DNA from: Phycisphaerae bacterium
GTDB taxonomy: Bacteria > Planctomycetota > Phycisphaerae > SM23-33
DNA: 10,027 bases
Assembly (NCBI GenBank): GCA_030628445.1
Contig: DAOVQV010000034.1
Span: 1-10,027 of the forward strand
Reading direction: 5' to 3'
Part shown: one piece after another, positions 1-7,431 of the stretch
Layout of the letters: every line of letters starts with the position of its first letter
Numbering within the stretch: the stretch's first letter is position 1
Position numbers and translations under genes: made by a program
Notes under the pieces: model-generated
Seen by the model: only the letters and a program-made list of their open reading frames with translations
Databases searched by the model: none
Told to the model about the DNA's origin: nothing

Positions 1-763
1 CTATCCCGTCGGCCTGGACGAAGAAGAAGTCCCTGCCCGCGCCGCACTTGAAGGGGAATTTCCCGCCGGTCAGATACCGGTAGGTATAGTTGGCGAAGTG
101 AGCCCGAAGCCACCTCTTCGGCCGCCAGGACCGCAACCACCCAGTGATCACTTGGGCGAAATCCGCGTCCAGAGCCCCCGACGCCGGGACGGAAAACGGC
201 TCGCTGACGCCCAGGTGCGTCAGGGAGTCATGGGCTGCGACCACCCCAAGCTCCAGGGAAAGCTTATCGGCCAGGTCGCAGACGCCGAGCAACTGATCGG
301 CGTTCTCGCCGGTGAGCGTCATGCTCAGGCGCAGGGCCTCAAACCCATCGGCCCCCAGCCGATTGATCAGGTCCATCGCCTTGTCGAACGCGCCCTCGTC
401 GCCGCGCATCCGGTCGTGGGCCTCGCCCAGGCCGTCCAAGCTGACCGCCAGCCGAATCGCCGGATCGATCCGCCGGATCTCGGTGATCTTCCGGGCGATC
501 ATATCCGGTAAATACGCGTTCGTGGATATGGTGATGACGGCCCGGGGGCATCGGCGACGGGCCTCGGCGACGAATTCGCCTAGGTCCTCCCGCAAGAACG
601 GCTCGCCGCCGGTGAGGTTGATCGTCCGCAACTGAGGCGGGAGCTTCTGCATGTGCACGGGGTCCAACAGATCCGGCGCGGTGCTCCGCCAGACGTTGCA
701 CATCAGGCAATGGGCATTGCAGCGGTGGGTGACGGCGACGATAGCATCGGCGGGCGGACGCAT
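1..763 (-). CDS. Radical SAM protein with SPASM-type C-terminal start (partial)
   Basis: The frame stays open from the ATG at 763 to the left edge (254 codons), so the C-terminus is missing. Residues 15-22 hold the CxxxCxxC cluster in THRCNAHCLMC, which binds the SAM-cleaving 4Fe-4S cluster. TGGEP (51-55), ISTNA (79-83) and SLDG (108-111) are further radical SAM core motifs. Near the cut end, KCGAGRDFFFVQADG looks like the start of a SPASM domain, which binds auxiliary Fe-S clusters in peptide- or protein-modifying enzymes; C240 would be its first cysteine. The substrate cannot be told. An in-frame ATG at 805 would add 14 residues (MGWAFTRIWPIELT); neither start has a strong Shine-Dalgarno sequence. 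The gene follows the polysaccharide operon on the same strand, separated by a palindromic element. It may belong to that operon or begin another gene set. Family call is firm, function unknown. Confidence 0.9.
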   Translation of the reverse strand, partial: MRPPADAIVAVTHRCNAHCLMCNVWRSTAPDLLDPVHMQKLPPQLRTINLTGGEPFLREDLGEFVAEARRRCPRAVITISTNAYLPDMIARKITEIRRIDPAIRLAVSLDGLGEAHDRMRGDEGAFDKAMDLINRLGADGFEALRLSMTLTGENADQLLGVCDLADKLSLELGVVAAHDSLTHLGVSEPFSVPASGALDADFAQVITGWLRSWRPKRWLRAHFANYTYRYLTGGKFPFKCGAGRDFFFVQADGI

Positions 764-814
764 AGTCAACTCTATCGGCCAGATGCGTGTAAATGCCCAG
801 CCCATGGGCGCGGG

Positions 815-978
815 CCTAGAGCAATTTAAGATTTTCTGTTCCGTCCTGGCCGGCTGCGGCGTCGGCTGACTTGCGTCAGGCTGTATCGGCAACCCGCTGG
901 GTTTCCTGCTTCGCCTTCCTTGTCAGCCTTGTCCTCGCTCGCCCATCACCGGAACATTAAACCTTAAAGTACTCTCGC
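815..978. repeat. Long imperfect palindrome, MITE/ERIC-like intergenic element
   Basis: The gap between the glycosyltransferase stop and the radical SAM gene is almost filled by one symmetric structure. Positions 818-843 and the reverse complement of 950-975 match at about 21 of 26 positions. Shared blocks are AGAG, TTTAAG, TTT and TGTTCCG. Symmetry continues inward: GGCTGAC at 864-870 pairs with GTCAGCC at 922-928, and AACCC-GCT-GGGTT (891-903) forms a hairpin at the exact centre. The outer and inner arms share nearly the same axis (paired positions sum to 1792-1794), so the whole unit can fold into a single stem with bulges. A local hairpin CTGAC-TTGC-GTCAG (866-879) is an alternative fold. 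No open frame and no clear target-site duplication are visible. Known classes of similar size and form are MITEs and ERIC-type transcribed palindromes; which of these it is remains inference. Confidence 0.7.
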
Positions 979-986
979 AGACGGGA

Positions 987-1946
987 TCAAGATCCCAACA
1001 GCAGTTCCCTAATCCCCTCGCACAACCGGCCCGCCAGTGCGGTTATCATCCCGGTGGCGAACCGCAAGTTCTCGCGTCTGGGTCTAAGCAACCCCCAGAC
1101 CGAATAAAGCACGATCATCCCGACAAAATCGTACGCGACAAGCAGCGATGTCCCGGCCCCGCGATCCGTGCTGTGGCGGGCGATGTGAAGAGAGTTCAGG
1201 ACATACATCCGCCCCCGCCTGAGCATGTCGGGTCTGCCCTGCGGCGCCCGTTCGTGACAGACCCGCAGTGCGGGGGCTATGAACAAAGCGTGCAGGCGCC
1301 CGACGCGAAACGAATACTCGCGGTCCTCGCCGAGGGCATATCCGCCAAAGGCCTCCTCGAATGGCTCTGCCAGCGCCACCGAACGGCGCAGGCTCATCGC
1401 CCCGCCTGAGAGGCGCCTGGCGGGGGCGAGCTTACCGCGGAGCTTGTCGGGGAGGGACAGATACCTGCTCGCACAGCAGCGAGGCGTCCAGCGGCCCTGA
1501 CCGAGGGACCGCGCCAGGGCCTCCCAGAGCCTCCGGCCCGGTGCGTCGCTATCCGGCTCGACGACCACCGCACCGATCCCGCCCACCAGGGCCCCACTGT
1601 CGCCCTCATACAGCCGCGCCAGTTGCATAAGATAATCGGGGGGCAGGACCACGTCGTCCTCGGTAAAGACGACAATGTCACTTGAAGCCAGCGCCACGCC
1701 GCGGTTCCGCGAGGCAGGCAGCGACGGGAGATCCCGGCGCTGGTAGTGAAACTTTACCCCCGCCTCGGCGACGCGCCGACCTATCGCCTCACCGACAGGA
1801 CACGCCCCGTCGTCGACGACGATCAGCTCCTGCGGTAAGCGCGTCTGGGCGAGTATCGAGGCGACCGACCGCTCAGCCGCCTCCGGGCGGTCGTGTGTCG
1901 GTAAGATGACGGTGAGGGTGACGGTCGTCTTCGTCATCGTCGTCAT
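987..1946 (-). CDS. Family 2 glycosyltransferase (GT-A fold), polysaccharide assembly
   Basis: This 319-residue protein probably transfers a sugar from a nucleotide-sugar donor to the growing lipid-linked repeat unit on the cytoplasmic face of the inner membrane. The GT2 N-terminus is clear: TVILPTHDRPEAAERSVASI, then VVDD (43-46). FTEDDVVLP (94-102) supplies the metal-binding acidic motif, and SGGAMSLRR (180-188) and GEDREYSFR (206-214) are the usual acceptor-side and catalytic-base segments. A hydrophobic stretch near 268-287 suggests a C-terminal membrane anchor. The start overlaps the stop of the upstream flippase gene as ATGA, implying translational coupling; a second in-frame ATG lies three codons in. 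It is the only glycosyltransferase visible here, so it cannot build the repeat unit alone. Donor and acceptor sugars cannot be told from sequence. Confidence 0.9.
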   Translation of the reverse strand: MTTMTKTTVTLTVILPTHDRPEAAERSVASILAQTRLPQELIVVDDGACPVGEAIGRRVAEAGVKFHYQRRDLPSLPASRNRGVALASSDIVVFTEDDVVLPPDYLMQLARLYEGDSGALVGGIGAVVVEPDSDAPGRRLWEALARSLGQGRWTPRCCASRYLSLPDKLRGKLAPARRLSGGAMSLRRSVALAEPFEEAFGGYALGEDREYSFRVGRLHALFIAPALRVCHERAPQGRPDMLRRGRMYVLNSLHIARHSTDRGAGTSLLVAYDFVGMIVLYSVWGLLRPRRENLRFATGMITALAGRLCEGIRELLLGS

Positions 1947-3574
1947 CGTCCACCGCGCCGGAAGAGACCGGCAGCTTGCCGCAAGGATTCAGAAAGGTCC
2001 TGCTTTTCCTGACGCGAGAAGATCCACGGCGTAAAGCCCGCCACCAGCAGCACCACAATCCAGATCGCCGCCGCTGCGAGGGGTGGGAGCAGCAAGACCG
2101 GAGGCGCCGCAAGGATTGCATATGTCGCGGTGTGCAGCTTGGTTCTTGTGGTAAGCAAGTAGACCAGCGTCACCAGGCCCGAACCGACGTAAATCCCCAC
2201 GGCCCCCGCCAGCGCCGCCGCCTGCGGCGGGTAGCCGAATCGCGGCATCCACAACAAAGCCAGCGCCACATTCGCCGCGATCCCGAACAGCGCCGCCAAG
2301 GCGATTACCCAAGGGCGTTCGTGAATCTTCACCAGTATCGTCAGCAAGGCCAGATGAATCATGACCTGGAAGAACATGAACAGTCCGCGCAGCAGCACCT
2401 GCCCGTGCTGGTACTTACCGGGAAGGATCTTGATCCACAGCGGCGCCGCAGCCAGCGCCAGGATCGTCAGAGCCATCATGCTGATCGCCACTGCCTTGTA
2501 AGCGGTCTCGAGCACGGAGATCGCCTCGCCGCGCCGGTTGGATTCCCAATGTTTGACCACGTGGGTGAAGATGACGGCCCAGATGGCGTCGGCAAGGAAG
2601 ATAATCGGCTGGCCCAGCGACAGGAACGCCAGGAAGTCTCCGCCCTCGGCCATCCCGCGTATCTTGCTCGTCAGCCAAAAGCTGGTGTAGCTGGCCCACC
2701 GCCACAGTACGACGCCCGGTAAGGCGGCTGCGCCGAACTTCAGGACGCGCAGAAGGATCCCGCGGCCGATGGGACGTTCGGGAAGGCGTTCGGCACCGAC
2801 GGTCAGGTCCGTCAAGGGCGCAATGGCGTCCGTATCCGAGATGGACTCGACGGCGCCGGCCTCGATGGTCCGCGAGGTAAGCTCTTGGGGATCGGCGGGC
2901 GCAGAGGCGCTGGGTGAGTCCCGCAGGCTCAGATGGAGCCCCACCAGGCCCGCCGCCAGCGCGATAAGCAACGCCAGCAGATGGGCCACCAGCACGGTAA
3001 GACCTGTGGGCGATACGAGCAAGCCCGCCACTACAAAGATAGTGAAGACAACAGTAAAGACTATCTCAACGGCCGCCACGAGCCGGTACGCCCGCATCCC
3101 GATGATAATGCTTAGAGCATTGTGATACAGCACCATCGCCAATGCGTTCGCCAGCGCCGCCCAGCACAGCCACAGTTGCTGGCGGTGCGCCAATTCGAAG
3201 GAGCCGGCCTTGGGTGCAATCATAAAGCGGGTGATCCACCCGCTGCAGATAAGCGCCACGATGGTCATCCCGACGCCGATGGCGAGTATCGGGAAGCGAA
3301 TCCTGCGGTAGAACGATCGCAACTGGCCCTGCACCTCGTAGAAGCTGGCGTAACGAACCAGCCCGTGCTGGGTCCCCCATGTCAGCAGCGGCGCAGCCAT
3401 TGTGAAGATCATCATCCCCAAGCCCCACAGGGCGAACTGCACCTTCGGGAGAAGGTAGATCAGAAGCAGCAGGCGGGCAAAACCAAGGGCCTTCTGAAGG
3501 ATTTTGGCCGGAACGTAGGCGCCCAACGAGTCGGCTATGGTACCGACCTTGAACAGGCGCGACAAGACGGCCAC
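1943..3574 (-). CDS. Wzx-like polysaccharide repeat-unit flippase (MATE/MOP superfamily)
   Basis: This 543-residue polytopic membrane protein likely flips the undecaprenyl-linked repeat unit across the inner membrane. The start codon is GTG at 3574, preceded by the Shine-Dalgarno-like GGGAGAG; it lies 11 bp after the upstream ligase/polymerase stop. The N-terminus (VPAKILQKALGFARLLLLIY) resembles the first helix of Wzx/RfbX proteins, and many hydrophobic segments follow, including about 35-65, 93-112, 130-160, 165-215, 280-300, 315-340, 360-385, 395-480 and 485-515. A hydrophilic stretch at about 217-270, rich in S, D, E, P and T, interrupts the two halves and makes the protein longer than typical Wzx proteins (roughly 400-480 residues). 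The gene neighbourhood (polymerase upstream, glycosyltransferase downstream) supports the role. A lipid flippase of another MOP subfamily is the main alternative. Confidence 0.85.
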   Translation of the reverse strand: MAVLSRLFKVGTIADSLGAYVPAKILQKALGFARLLLLIYLLPKVQFALWGLGMMIFTMAAPLLTWGTQHGLVRYASFYEVQGQLRSFYRRIRFPILAIGVGMTIVALICSGWITRFMIAPKAGSFELAHRQQLWLCWAALANALAMVLYHNALSIIIGMRAYRLVAAVEIVFTVVFTIFVVAGLLVSPTGLTVLVAHLLALLIALAAGLVGLHLSLRDSPSASAPADPQELTSRTIEAGAVESISDTDAIAPLTDLTVGAERLPERPIGRGILLRVLKFGAAALPGVVLWRWASYTSFWLTSKIRGMAEGGDFLAFLSLGQPIIFLADAIWAVIFTHVVKHWESNRRGEAISVLETAYKAVAISMMALTILALAAAPLWIKILPGKYQHGQVLLRGLFMFFQVMIHLALLTILVKIHERPWVIALAALFGIAANVALALLWMPRFGYPPQAAALAGAVGIYVGSGLVTLVYLLTTRTKLHTATYAILAAPPVLLLPPLAAAAIWIVVLLVAGFTPWIFSRQEKQDLSESLRQAAGLFRRGGR

Positions 3575-3585
3575 TGAATCTCTCC

Positions 3586-5097
3586 CTATGTTCCGCGATC
3601 CGAGACTTCAGCGGAAAGCCCCGCTCCTTGCCTCTGGCTCAGGCGATTATACCCTACCACCAGACCCGCAAGCGACCAGAACATCCCGTTGGCCAGCACA
3701 TCCCAGAAGGTATCTCGGAACATAGCAGTGGCCACGTAATTCAGCATCGCCACCCAGAAAAGGACCACGAAATCTCGCGACAAGACGTCGCCGGAGGCGG
3801 TGTCGGGGAGCTTTCCATACAACTGACGGGACTGGCGATACAGCAGGAACAACACGAGCAGGACGCCGCCGAGTCCGATCGCTCCTGTCTCGGCCGCCAT
3901 GTTAAGGAAAAGGTTGTGCTGCACCACCACCCCGGTAGACAGTCCGATCAAACCCGCCGGGTCACGCTCAAGGTTCTGCTGGGCGTCCACGAAATGCCCG
4001 AACCCGACGCCCGTAAGAGGATTGGTCTTGAATATCTCCCAGCTCTGGTGGAGCAAGATCTGACGGGAGACAATGGGGCCTTTCTGCGCCACCCCACCGG
4101 TCTGCCGACGAGTCTGGGCCAAATTCCCCCAGAACATCGCAACACCCAGAATCGTCACCACGGCAGCAAACCCAAGCCTGACAACTCCGAAGCGTCGCCT
4201 TCCCGCCAGGAGGCACCAAACAACACCGCACAGGAGAAACGCGACGTAGGAGGCCCTGATGCCCGTGAAAAAGATGGCGGGCGGTACGGCGATGGCTTGG
4301 ATGATCAGGGCGATCCGATACGGACCGCGGACCTTGCGTATCAAGAACAGCGCCGTGTAGAAAAGCAGCACCAGCAGCAGGCCCTGAGGCCCGGCTGCGG
4401 CGAACGCCCCGCGGGCCCGATCGAAGTGAATCCCATAGCTGGGGTCGTTGATGTATTTCGGCCAGATCCACTCCCGTGCCGCCTCCATGCCCATAATCGA
4501 GGCGTATTGAAGGTAAGACAAATACAGCGCGTACCACCCGTACACACTGATCAGCACCAACGCCCAGCGGATCTGCCGCTCATCCCGCGTGGCGTTGTAG
4601 AGAAAGTAAAAGATGATGAACGGAAACAGCAGCGCCACCATGAAGCGGTAGTACGGGGCGGTGGCGACCTCGGGTGTCCGGGCCAACCACCCGGTGGCCG
4701 TGGCGCTGATGGCGCAATACGCGGTAAGGGCGGCCATGGCCCACAAAAGCGTGCGATCGAACCTCAACCGTCCGCGGCCAAGGAAAAAATACAGGCCGAA
4801 CCCCAGCAACGCCGTCAGGAAAACAAACCTGGGAACGGTGAGGTTAAAGAACCCGGTGATCTCCAACTTCCACAGCCCCGAGTCCACCACGCCGTAGGAA
4901 AGCACCCACAGCCACGCCCAGATCGTGATCTCCCACTTGACGGCCCAGTAGCAAACCAGCGCAAAGACGCCCAGACCGAGAAAGCACCAGGGCGACAGGA
5001 CCGGGACGGCGACCGACAGAGCGGTCAGGGCGATCAGCAAGACGGCCAGGACGGTCAGGGCGAACGTATCAACTCTTTGCTGACCGATCGTAAACAT
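3586..5097 (-). CDS. O-antigen ligase/polymerase family protein (Wzy/WaaL-like)
   Basis: This 503-residue integral membrane protein most likely polymerises lipid-linked repeat units at the periplasmic face of the inner membrane. About a dozen hydrophobic segments are visible, starting at residues 12-60. Family motifs are in order: an arginine-glycine segment in DRARGAFAAAGPQG near residue 230, FFTGIRASYVAFLL near 285, PLTGVGFGHF (360-369) and QHNLFLNMAAETGAIGLGG (393-411). H394 corresponds to the conserved histidine of the large periplasmic loop of the Wzy_C family. Ligases and polymerases share these features; Wzx, Wzz and Wza neighbours favour a polymerase. The start ATG at 5097 has only a weak purine-rich upstream sequence, and the gap from the kinase-like gene is 29 bp. 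The stop is TAG, 11 bp before the flippase start. Confidence 0.9.
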   Translation of the reverse strand: MFTIGQQRVDTFALTVLAVLLIALTALSVAVPVLSPWCFLGLGVFALVCYWAVKWEITIWAWLWVLSYGVVDSGLWKLEITGFFNLTVPRFVFLTALLGFGLYFFLGRGRLRFDRTLLWAMAALTAYCAISATATGWLARTPEVATAPYYRFMVALLFPFIIFYFLYNATRDERQIRWALVLISVYGWYALYLSYLQYASIMGMEAAREWIWPKYINDPSYGIHFDRARGAFAAAGPQGLLLVLLFYTALFLIRKVRGPYRIALIIQAIAVPPAIFFTGIRASYVAFLLCGVVWCLLAGRRRFGVVRLGFAAVVTILGVAMFWGNLAQTRRQTGGVAQKGPIVSRQILLHQSWEIFKTNPLTGVGFGHFVDAQQNLERDPAGLIGLSTGVVVQHNLFLNMAAETGAIGLGGVLLVLFLLYRQSRQLYGKLPDTASGDVLSRDFVVLFWVAMLNYVATAMFRDTFWDVLANGMFWSLAGLVVGYNRLSQRQGAGLSAEVSDRGT

Positions 5098-5126
5098 GTG
5101 TAATTTGCCCGCCTGGCCGTGGCACG

Positions 5127-5828
5127 TCAGATCCGGCTGTAAAGGAACTTTGGTATCGGGTAGGTCCGCAGATTCAGCACGAGCCCAGCGACTGTCCCGC
5201 CGCTGGCCTCGACGCGTTTCTTGGCCTGGGCGACGGCCTCGCGCGGAGTATTCTCCGTCCGTGCGACGAGCACGACGTCCTTGACGACCCGGGCCAGGAT
5301 CTCCGCGTCGGGAAACTGGTTGACCGGGGCTGAATCGACGATCACGTAATCGTACCCGTTGGACAGCGTGCGAAAGAACTTCTCCAGGGCGTCGGCCCGC
5401 AGAAGCTCAAAGAGCTTATTGTCGGCCTTGCCGACCGTGTAGACGTCCAGGCCCGAGTTAACCTGTTGGGCGACCGATTCGGGAGCCATCCCTTCAAGGA
5501 CGATCTCGCCGATCCCGGGTCCCTGGTTGACTCTAAGCAGCTTGTGCAGTGCGGGGGCGCGGAGATTGAAGTCCACCAGCGCCACCCTAGCAGCGCCGGC
5601 CGGGGCCGCACCGACCACCGCCAGGCCGCACGCGACCGTCGAGGCGCCTTCTTTGCGACCGGACGAGCAGACCAATACCGTCTTGCCCGAGACCCGCCCG
5701 GAGTAGAACAGCGAGACCCACAGACCTCGAAAAACCTCTTCGGCCTTGGGCTTCAACGACGCCCTGACGGCGACTTCGCCCTGTTGGCTAACGCCTTCTG
5801 TTATGCCTTCTGTTATGCCCTCTGTCAT
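5127..5828 (-). CDS. CpsD/CapB-like P-loop protein (BY-kinase homologue, probably degenerate)
   Basis: This 233-residue protein is the cytoplasmic partner expected next to a Wzz protein. EEVFRGLWVSLFYS (30-43) matches the EAYR-type segment before the nucleotide-binding domain of bacterial tyrosine kinases. Key positions differ from the family. The Walker A region reads SSGRKEGASTVACGLA (55-70), with alanine at 62 where the catalytic lysine of GEGKS/T normally sits. Walker A' reads VDFNLRAP (85-92), with asparagine for the second aspartate. Walker B reads VIVDSAPV (162-169), keeping D165. The C-terminus lacks a tyrosine cluster; only Y223 and Y230 are near the end. It may be a non-catalytic regulator of Wzz, or a weak ATPase. 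The start ATG has a good ribosome site (GAGGTGA) overlapping the Wzz stop, with an 8-bp gap. Family call is firm, loss of activity is inference. Confidence 0.85.
   Translation of the reverse strand: MTEGITEGITEGVSQQGEVAVRASLKPKAEEVFRGLWVSLFYSGRVSGKTVLVCSSGRKEGASTVACGLAVVGAAPAGAARVALVDFNLRAPALHKLLRVNQGPGIGEIVLEGMAPESVAQQVNSGLDVYTVGKADNKLFELLRADALEKFFRTLSNGYDYVIVDSAPVNQFPDAEILARVVKDVVLVARTENTPREAVAQAKKRVEASGGTVAGLVLNLRTYPIPKFLYSRI
5793..5828 (-). repeat. Three tandem 12-bp units at the start of the CpsD-like gene
   Basis: Three in-frame 12-bp units lie at 5793-5804, 5805-5816 and 5817-5828. On the plus strand the first two are identical (GCCTTCTGTTAT) and the third differs at two positions and contains the start codon. 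They encode the residues MTEG-ITEG-ITEG. The unit length is a multiple of three, so copy-number change by slippage would lengthen or shorten the N-terminal tail without a frameshift. Confidence 0.9.
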
Positions 5829-5838
5829 GTCTCACCTC
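5829..5838 (-). promoter_or_regulatory. Ribosome binding site of the CpsD-like gene, overlapping the Wzz stop
   Basis: The sequence GAGGTGAGAC directly precedes the ATG at 5828 and includes part of the TGA stop (5839-5837) of the Wzz gene. It fixes the start codon and suggests coupled translation. The same 10 bases precede the Wzz start. Confidence 0.8.
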
Positions 5839-7393
5839 ACCGGGTTCGAACGATACGCCCGCCGAGCTTCGGGACCGAAACCAATACCGGCACGCCAAGG
5901 TGCCGTTCGGCGTCGTCGATGCTCTTGACGGTATGGTCGAAATAGTCCGACAGGAACGCGTAACTAAGAGCCAATATCACCCCGCCGATCGCCGCGATGA
6001 GCAGGTTGAGCCACATAATCGGCCTTCGCGGATCGGACGCAGAAGGTTTGGACGGCGCGTCCAGCACGGAAACCAGGACGTGCTTGTCCGCCAGGCCCGC
6101 AGCTGTGGCTGCACTGACGACCCGCTTCTTCTCTTCCTCATAGATTGTCTGAGTCATATTAACGTCGCTTTGGAGCCGTTGATACGCGGCCACCTTCTGG
6201 GCCAACTCGTCCAGCACCATTTGATCCTGGTTGAGCCTTTCGGAAAGCACTGCTCCCCTGGCCCGCAAGACGAATACCTCCTGGTCGAGGCGCGTCCGAT
6301 GCTTATTCAGGTGGTCCCGCAGGTCATTATAGGCTTCCAGCAGCTCAGCCTTAAGGTATCTCAACTCCTGGTGATCATCGGTGTATTTGGGGGTAAGCTC
6401 GTTAAGTTGCAGCTTCAACAGGACGATCCGCTCGTGGAGCTTGACAATCGGCGGGTTGGACTTCAACACGGCGTCAGGGACCACGAGATCCAACACGTTT
6501 TGCCTCTTCAGTTCGTTTTCGATGGTGGAGCGAAGCGCCACGGTCGTGGCAAGCTGCTCCTCGATCTTGGCGAGGGTCCCGCGGGTCTGCCTGGCGAGAG
6601 AAGCGACACCCGTTTCGATGCCTCCGCCGCCCTTCCCGACCATGTTGATCACATGCAGCAGGTCCCCTTTGAGATTCGAAGCAATGAAGTCCTGCAGGGC
6701 GGTTGAGGCCAGGTTTCGACTGGCTTCAGCGGCGACAAGGACCTTTTGCTGGAGGAACTGTTCGGCCTGCTTGGTTGCCTGAACCTCCAACTGCGTATAG
6801 CGCATCAGGTACGCGTCGGTGATGTTCTGCGCAAGCTCGTTGGCTCGCCTGGCGGCCAGGACGGTTGGACTGACTCCAAGACGTTCGGCCTCCTCGCGCT
6901 GTTCAGGCCAGTCGACCCTGATCTTGAAGGTCTGCGTGAAGGTGGCGTCCGGGCCGCCGGGGGTCACGACGCTGACGCGCTTTCTGACCTGACGCATGAA
7001 CTTCCCGTTGGCGCTGACGTAATCGCCAATCTTCTCATTCGCGTACCACGCCTGCTTGGAAGGTGCCTTCGACGGGCGCTTTGAGCTGGGCCGCTCCGCC
7101 AGACGCATCAGAGCCGACGCCAGTACGTAATCGCTCATGATGATCTGCCGCTGCGTCCTGACGAACAGGGAGACCTCGTCGCGCGTCGATGTCGGCTCAT
7201 ATTCGAGGGGATTGGTCACGCCGCTGGGTTTGGCGTGCAGTTCCACCTCTGACCGGTACCACTTCGGCGCCAGGTAGGTTGTTACGGCGACGGCTGCTAT
7301 TACCAGGATTATAATCAAGGCCATGCTGATGAACCGGCTGGCCACCACCCTGATGATCTCACGCAGCGTTCTGCTGGCGTATTTGTCGGGCAT
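5837..7393 (-). CDS. Wzz-type polysaccharide co-polymerase / chain-length regulator
   Basis: This 518-residue inner-membrane protein controls polymer length and contacts the export channel. The layout is that of PCP-2 proteins: a short cytoplasmic start, a membrane helix at about 22-41 (SMALIIILVIAAVAVTTYL), a long periplasmic domain with predicted coiled coils (about 190-250 and 300-420), a proline-rich segment DAPSKPSASDPRRP (445-458), a second helix at about 459-482, and a short cytoplasmic tail ending HLGVPVLVSVPKLGGRIVRTR. The DAERHLGVPVL motif is where fused kinases usually continue; here the protein stops and the P-loop partner is a separate gene 8 bp downstream, as in CapA/CapB or CpsC/CpsD pairs. 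The start ATG has a good ribosome site. The gap from the Wza-like gene is 38 bp. Confidence 0.93.
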   Translation of the reverse strand: MPDKYASRTLREIIRVVASRFISMALIIILVIAAVAVTTYLAPKWYRSEVELHAKPSGVTNPLEYEPTSTRDEVSLFVRTQRQIIMSDYVLASALMRLAERPSSKRPSKAPSKQAWYANEKIGDYVSANGKFMRQVRKRVSVVTPGGPDATFTQTFKIRVDWPEQREEAERLGVSPTVLAARRANELAQNITDAYLMRYTQLEVQATKQAEQFLQQKVLVAAEASRNLASTALQDFIASNLKGDLLHVINMVGKGGGGIETGVASLARQTRGTLAKIEEQLATTVALRSTIENELKRQNVLDLVVPDAVLKSNPPIVKLHERIVLLKLQLNELTPKYTDDHQELRYLKAELLEAYNDLRDHLNKHRTRLDQEVFVLRARGAVLSERLNQDQMVLDELAQKVAAYQRLQSDVNMTQTIYEEEKKRVVSAATAAGLADKHVLVSVLDAPSKPSASDPRRPIMWLNLLIAAIGGVILALSYAFLSDYFDHTVKSIDDAERHLGVPVLVSVPKLGGRIVRTR

Positions 7394-7403
7394 GTCTCAC
7401 CTC
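7394..7403 (-). promoter_or_regulatory. Ribosome binding site of the Wzz gene
   Basis: GAGGTGAGAC directly precedes the ATG at 7393 and supports this start. With the ATG it forms a 13-base string identical to that before the CpsD-like gene. Confidence 0.8.
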
Positions 7404-7431
7404 GTGAGTCGTTCGCCGATAGTGGTCTCGG

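Noticed and set aside
815..978. Two GGAACA-N16-TCT strings (842-815 on minus, 951-978 on plus) resembling ECF sigma promoters
   Set aside because: They are the two arms of the same palindrome, so their similarity is explained by the inverted repeat. Promoter activity is possible but not supported separately.
983..996. GGGATC-AA-GATCCC inverted repeat over the glycosyltransferase stop codon as a terminator
   Set aside because: The loop is only two bases and no T-run follows on the minus strand.
1931..1950. Repeated GACGATGACG pattern at the glycosyltransferase start
   Set aside because: It is a short run of similar codons (MTTMTKT) at the overlap of two genes, too degenerate to call a functional repeat.
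1976..2722. A 248-codon plus-strand frame opposite the flippase
   Set aside because: The composition is rich in R, Q and H with no hydrophobic core or motif; the opposite strand encodes a convincing transporter.
3628..5103. A 491-codon open frame on the plus strand opposite the ligase/polymerase gene
   Set aside because: Its product is low-complexity, rich in R, Q, H, P and G with no recognisable domain, and lies antisense to a clear membrane protein family. It is a shadow of GC-rich coding sequence.
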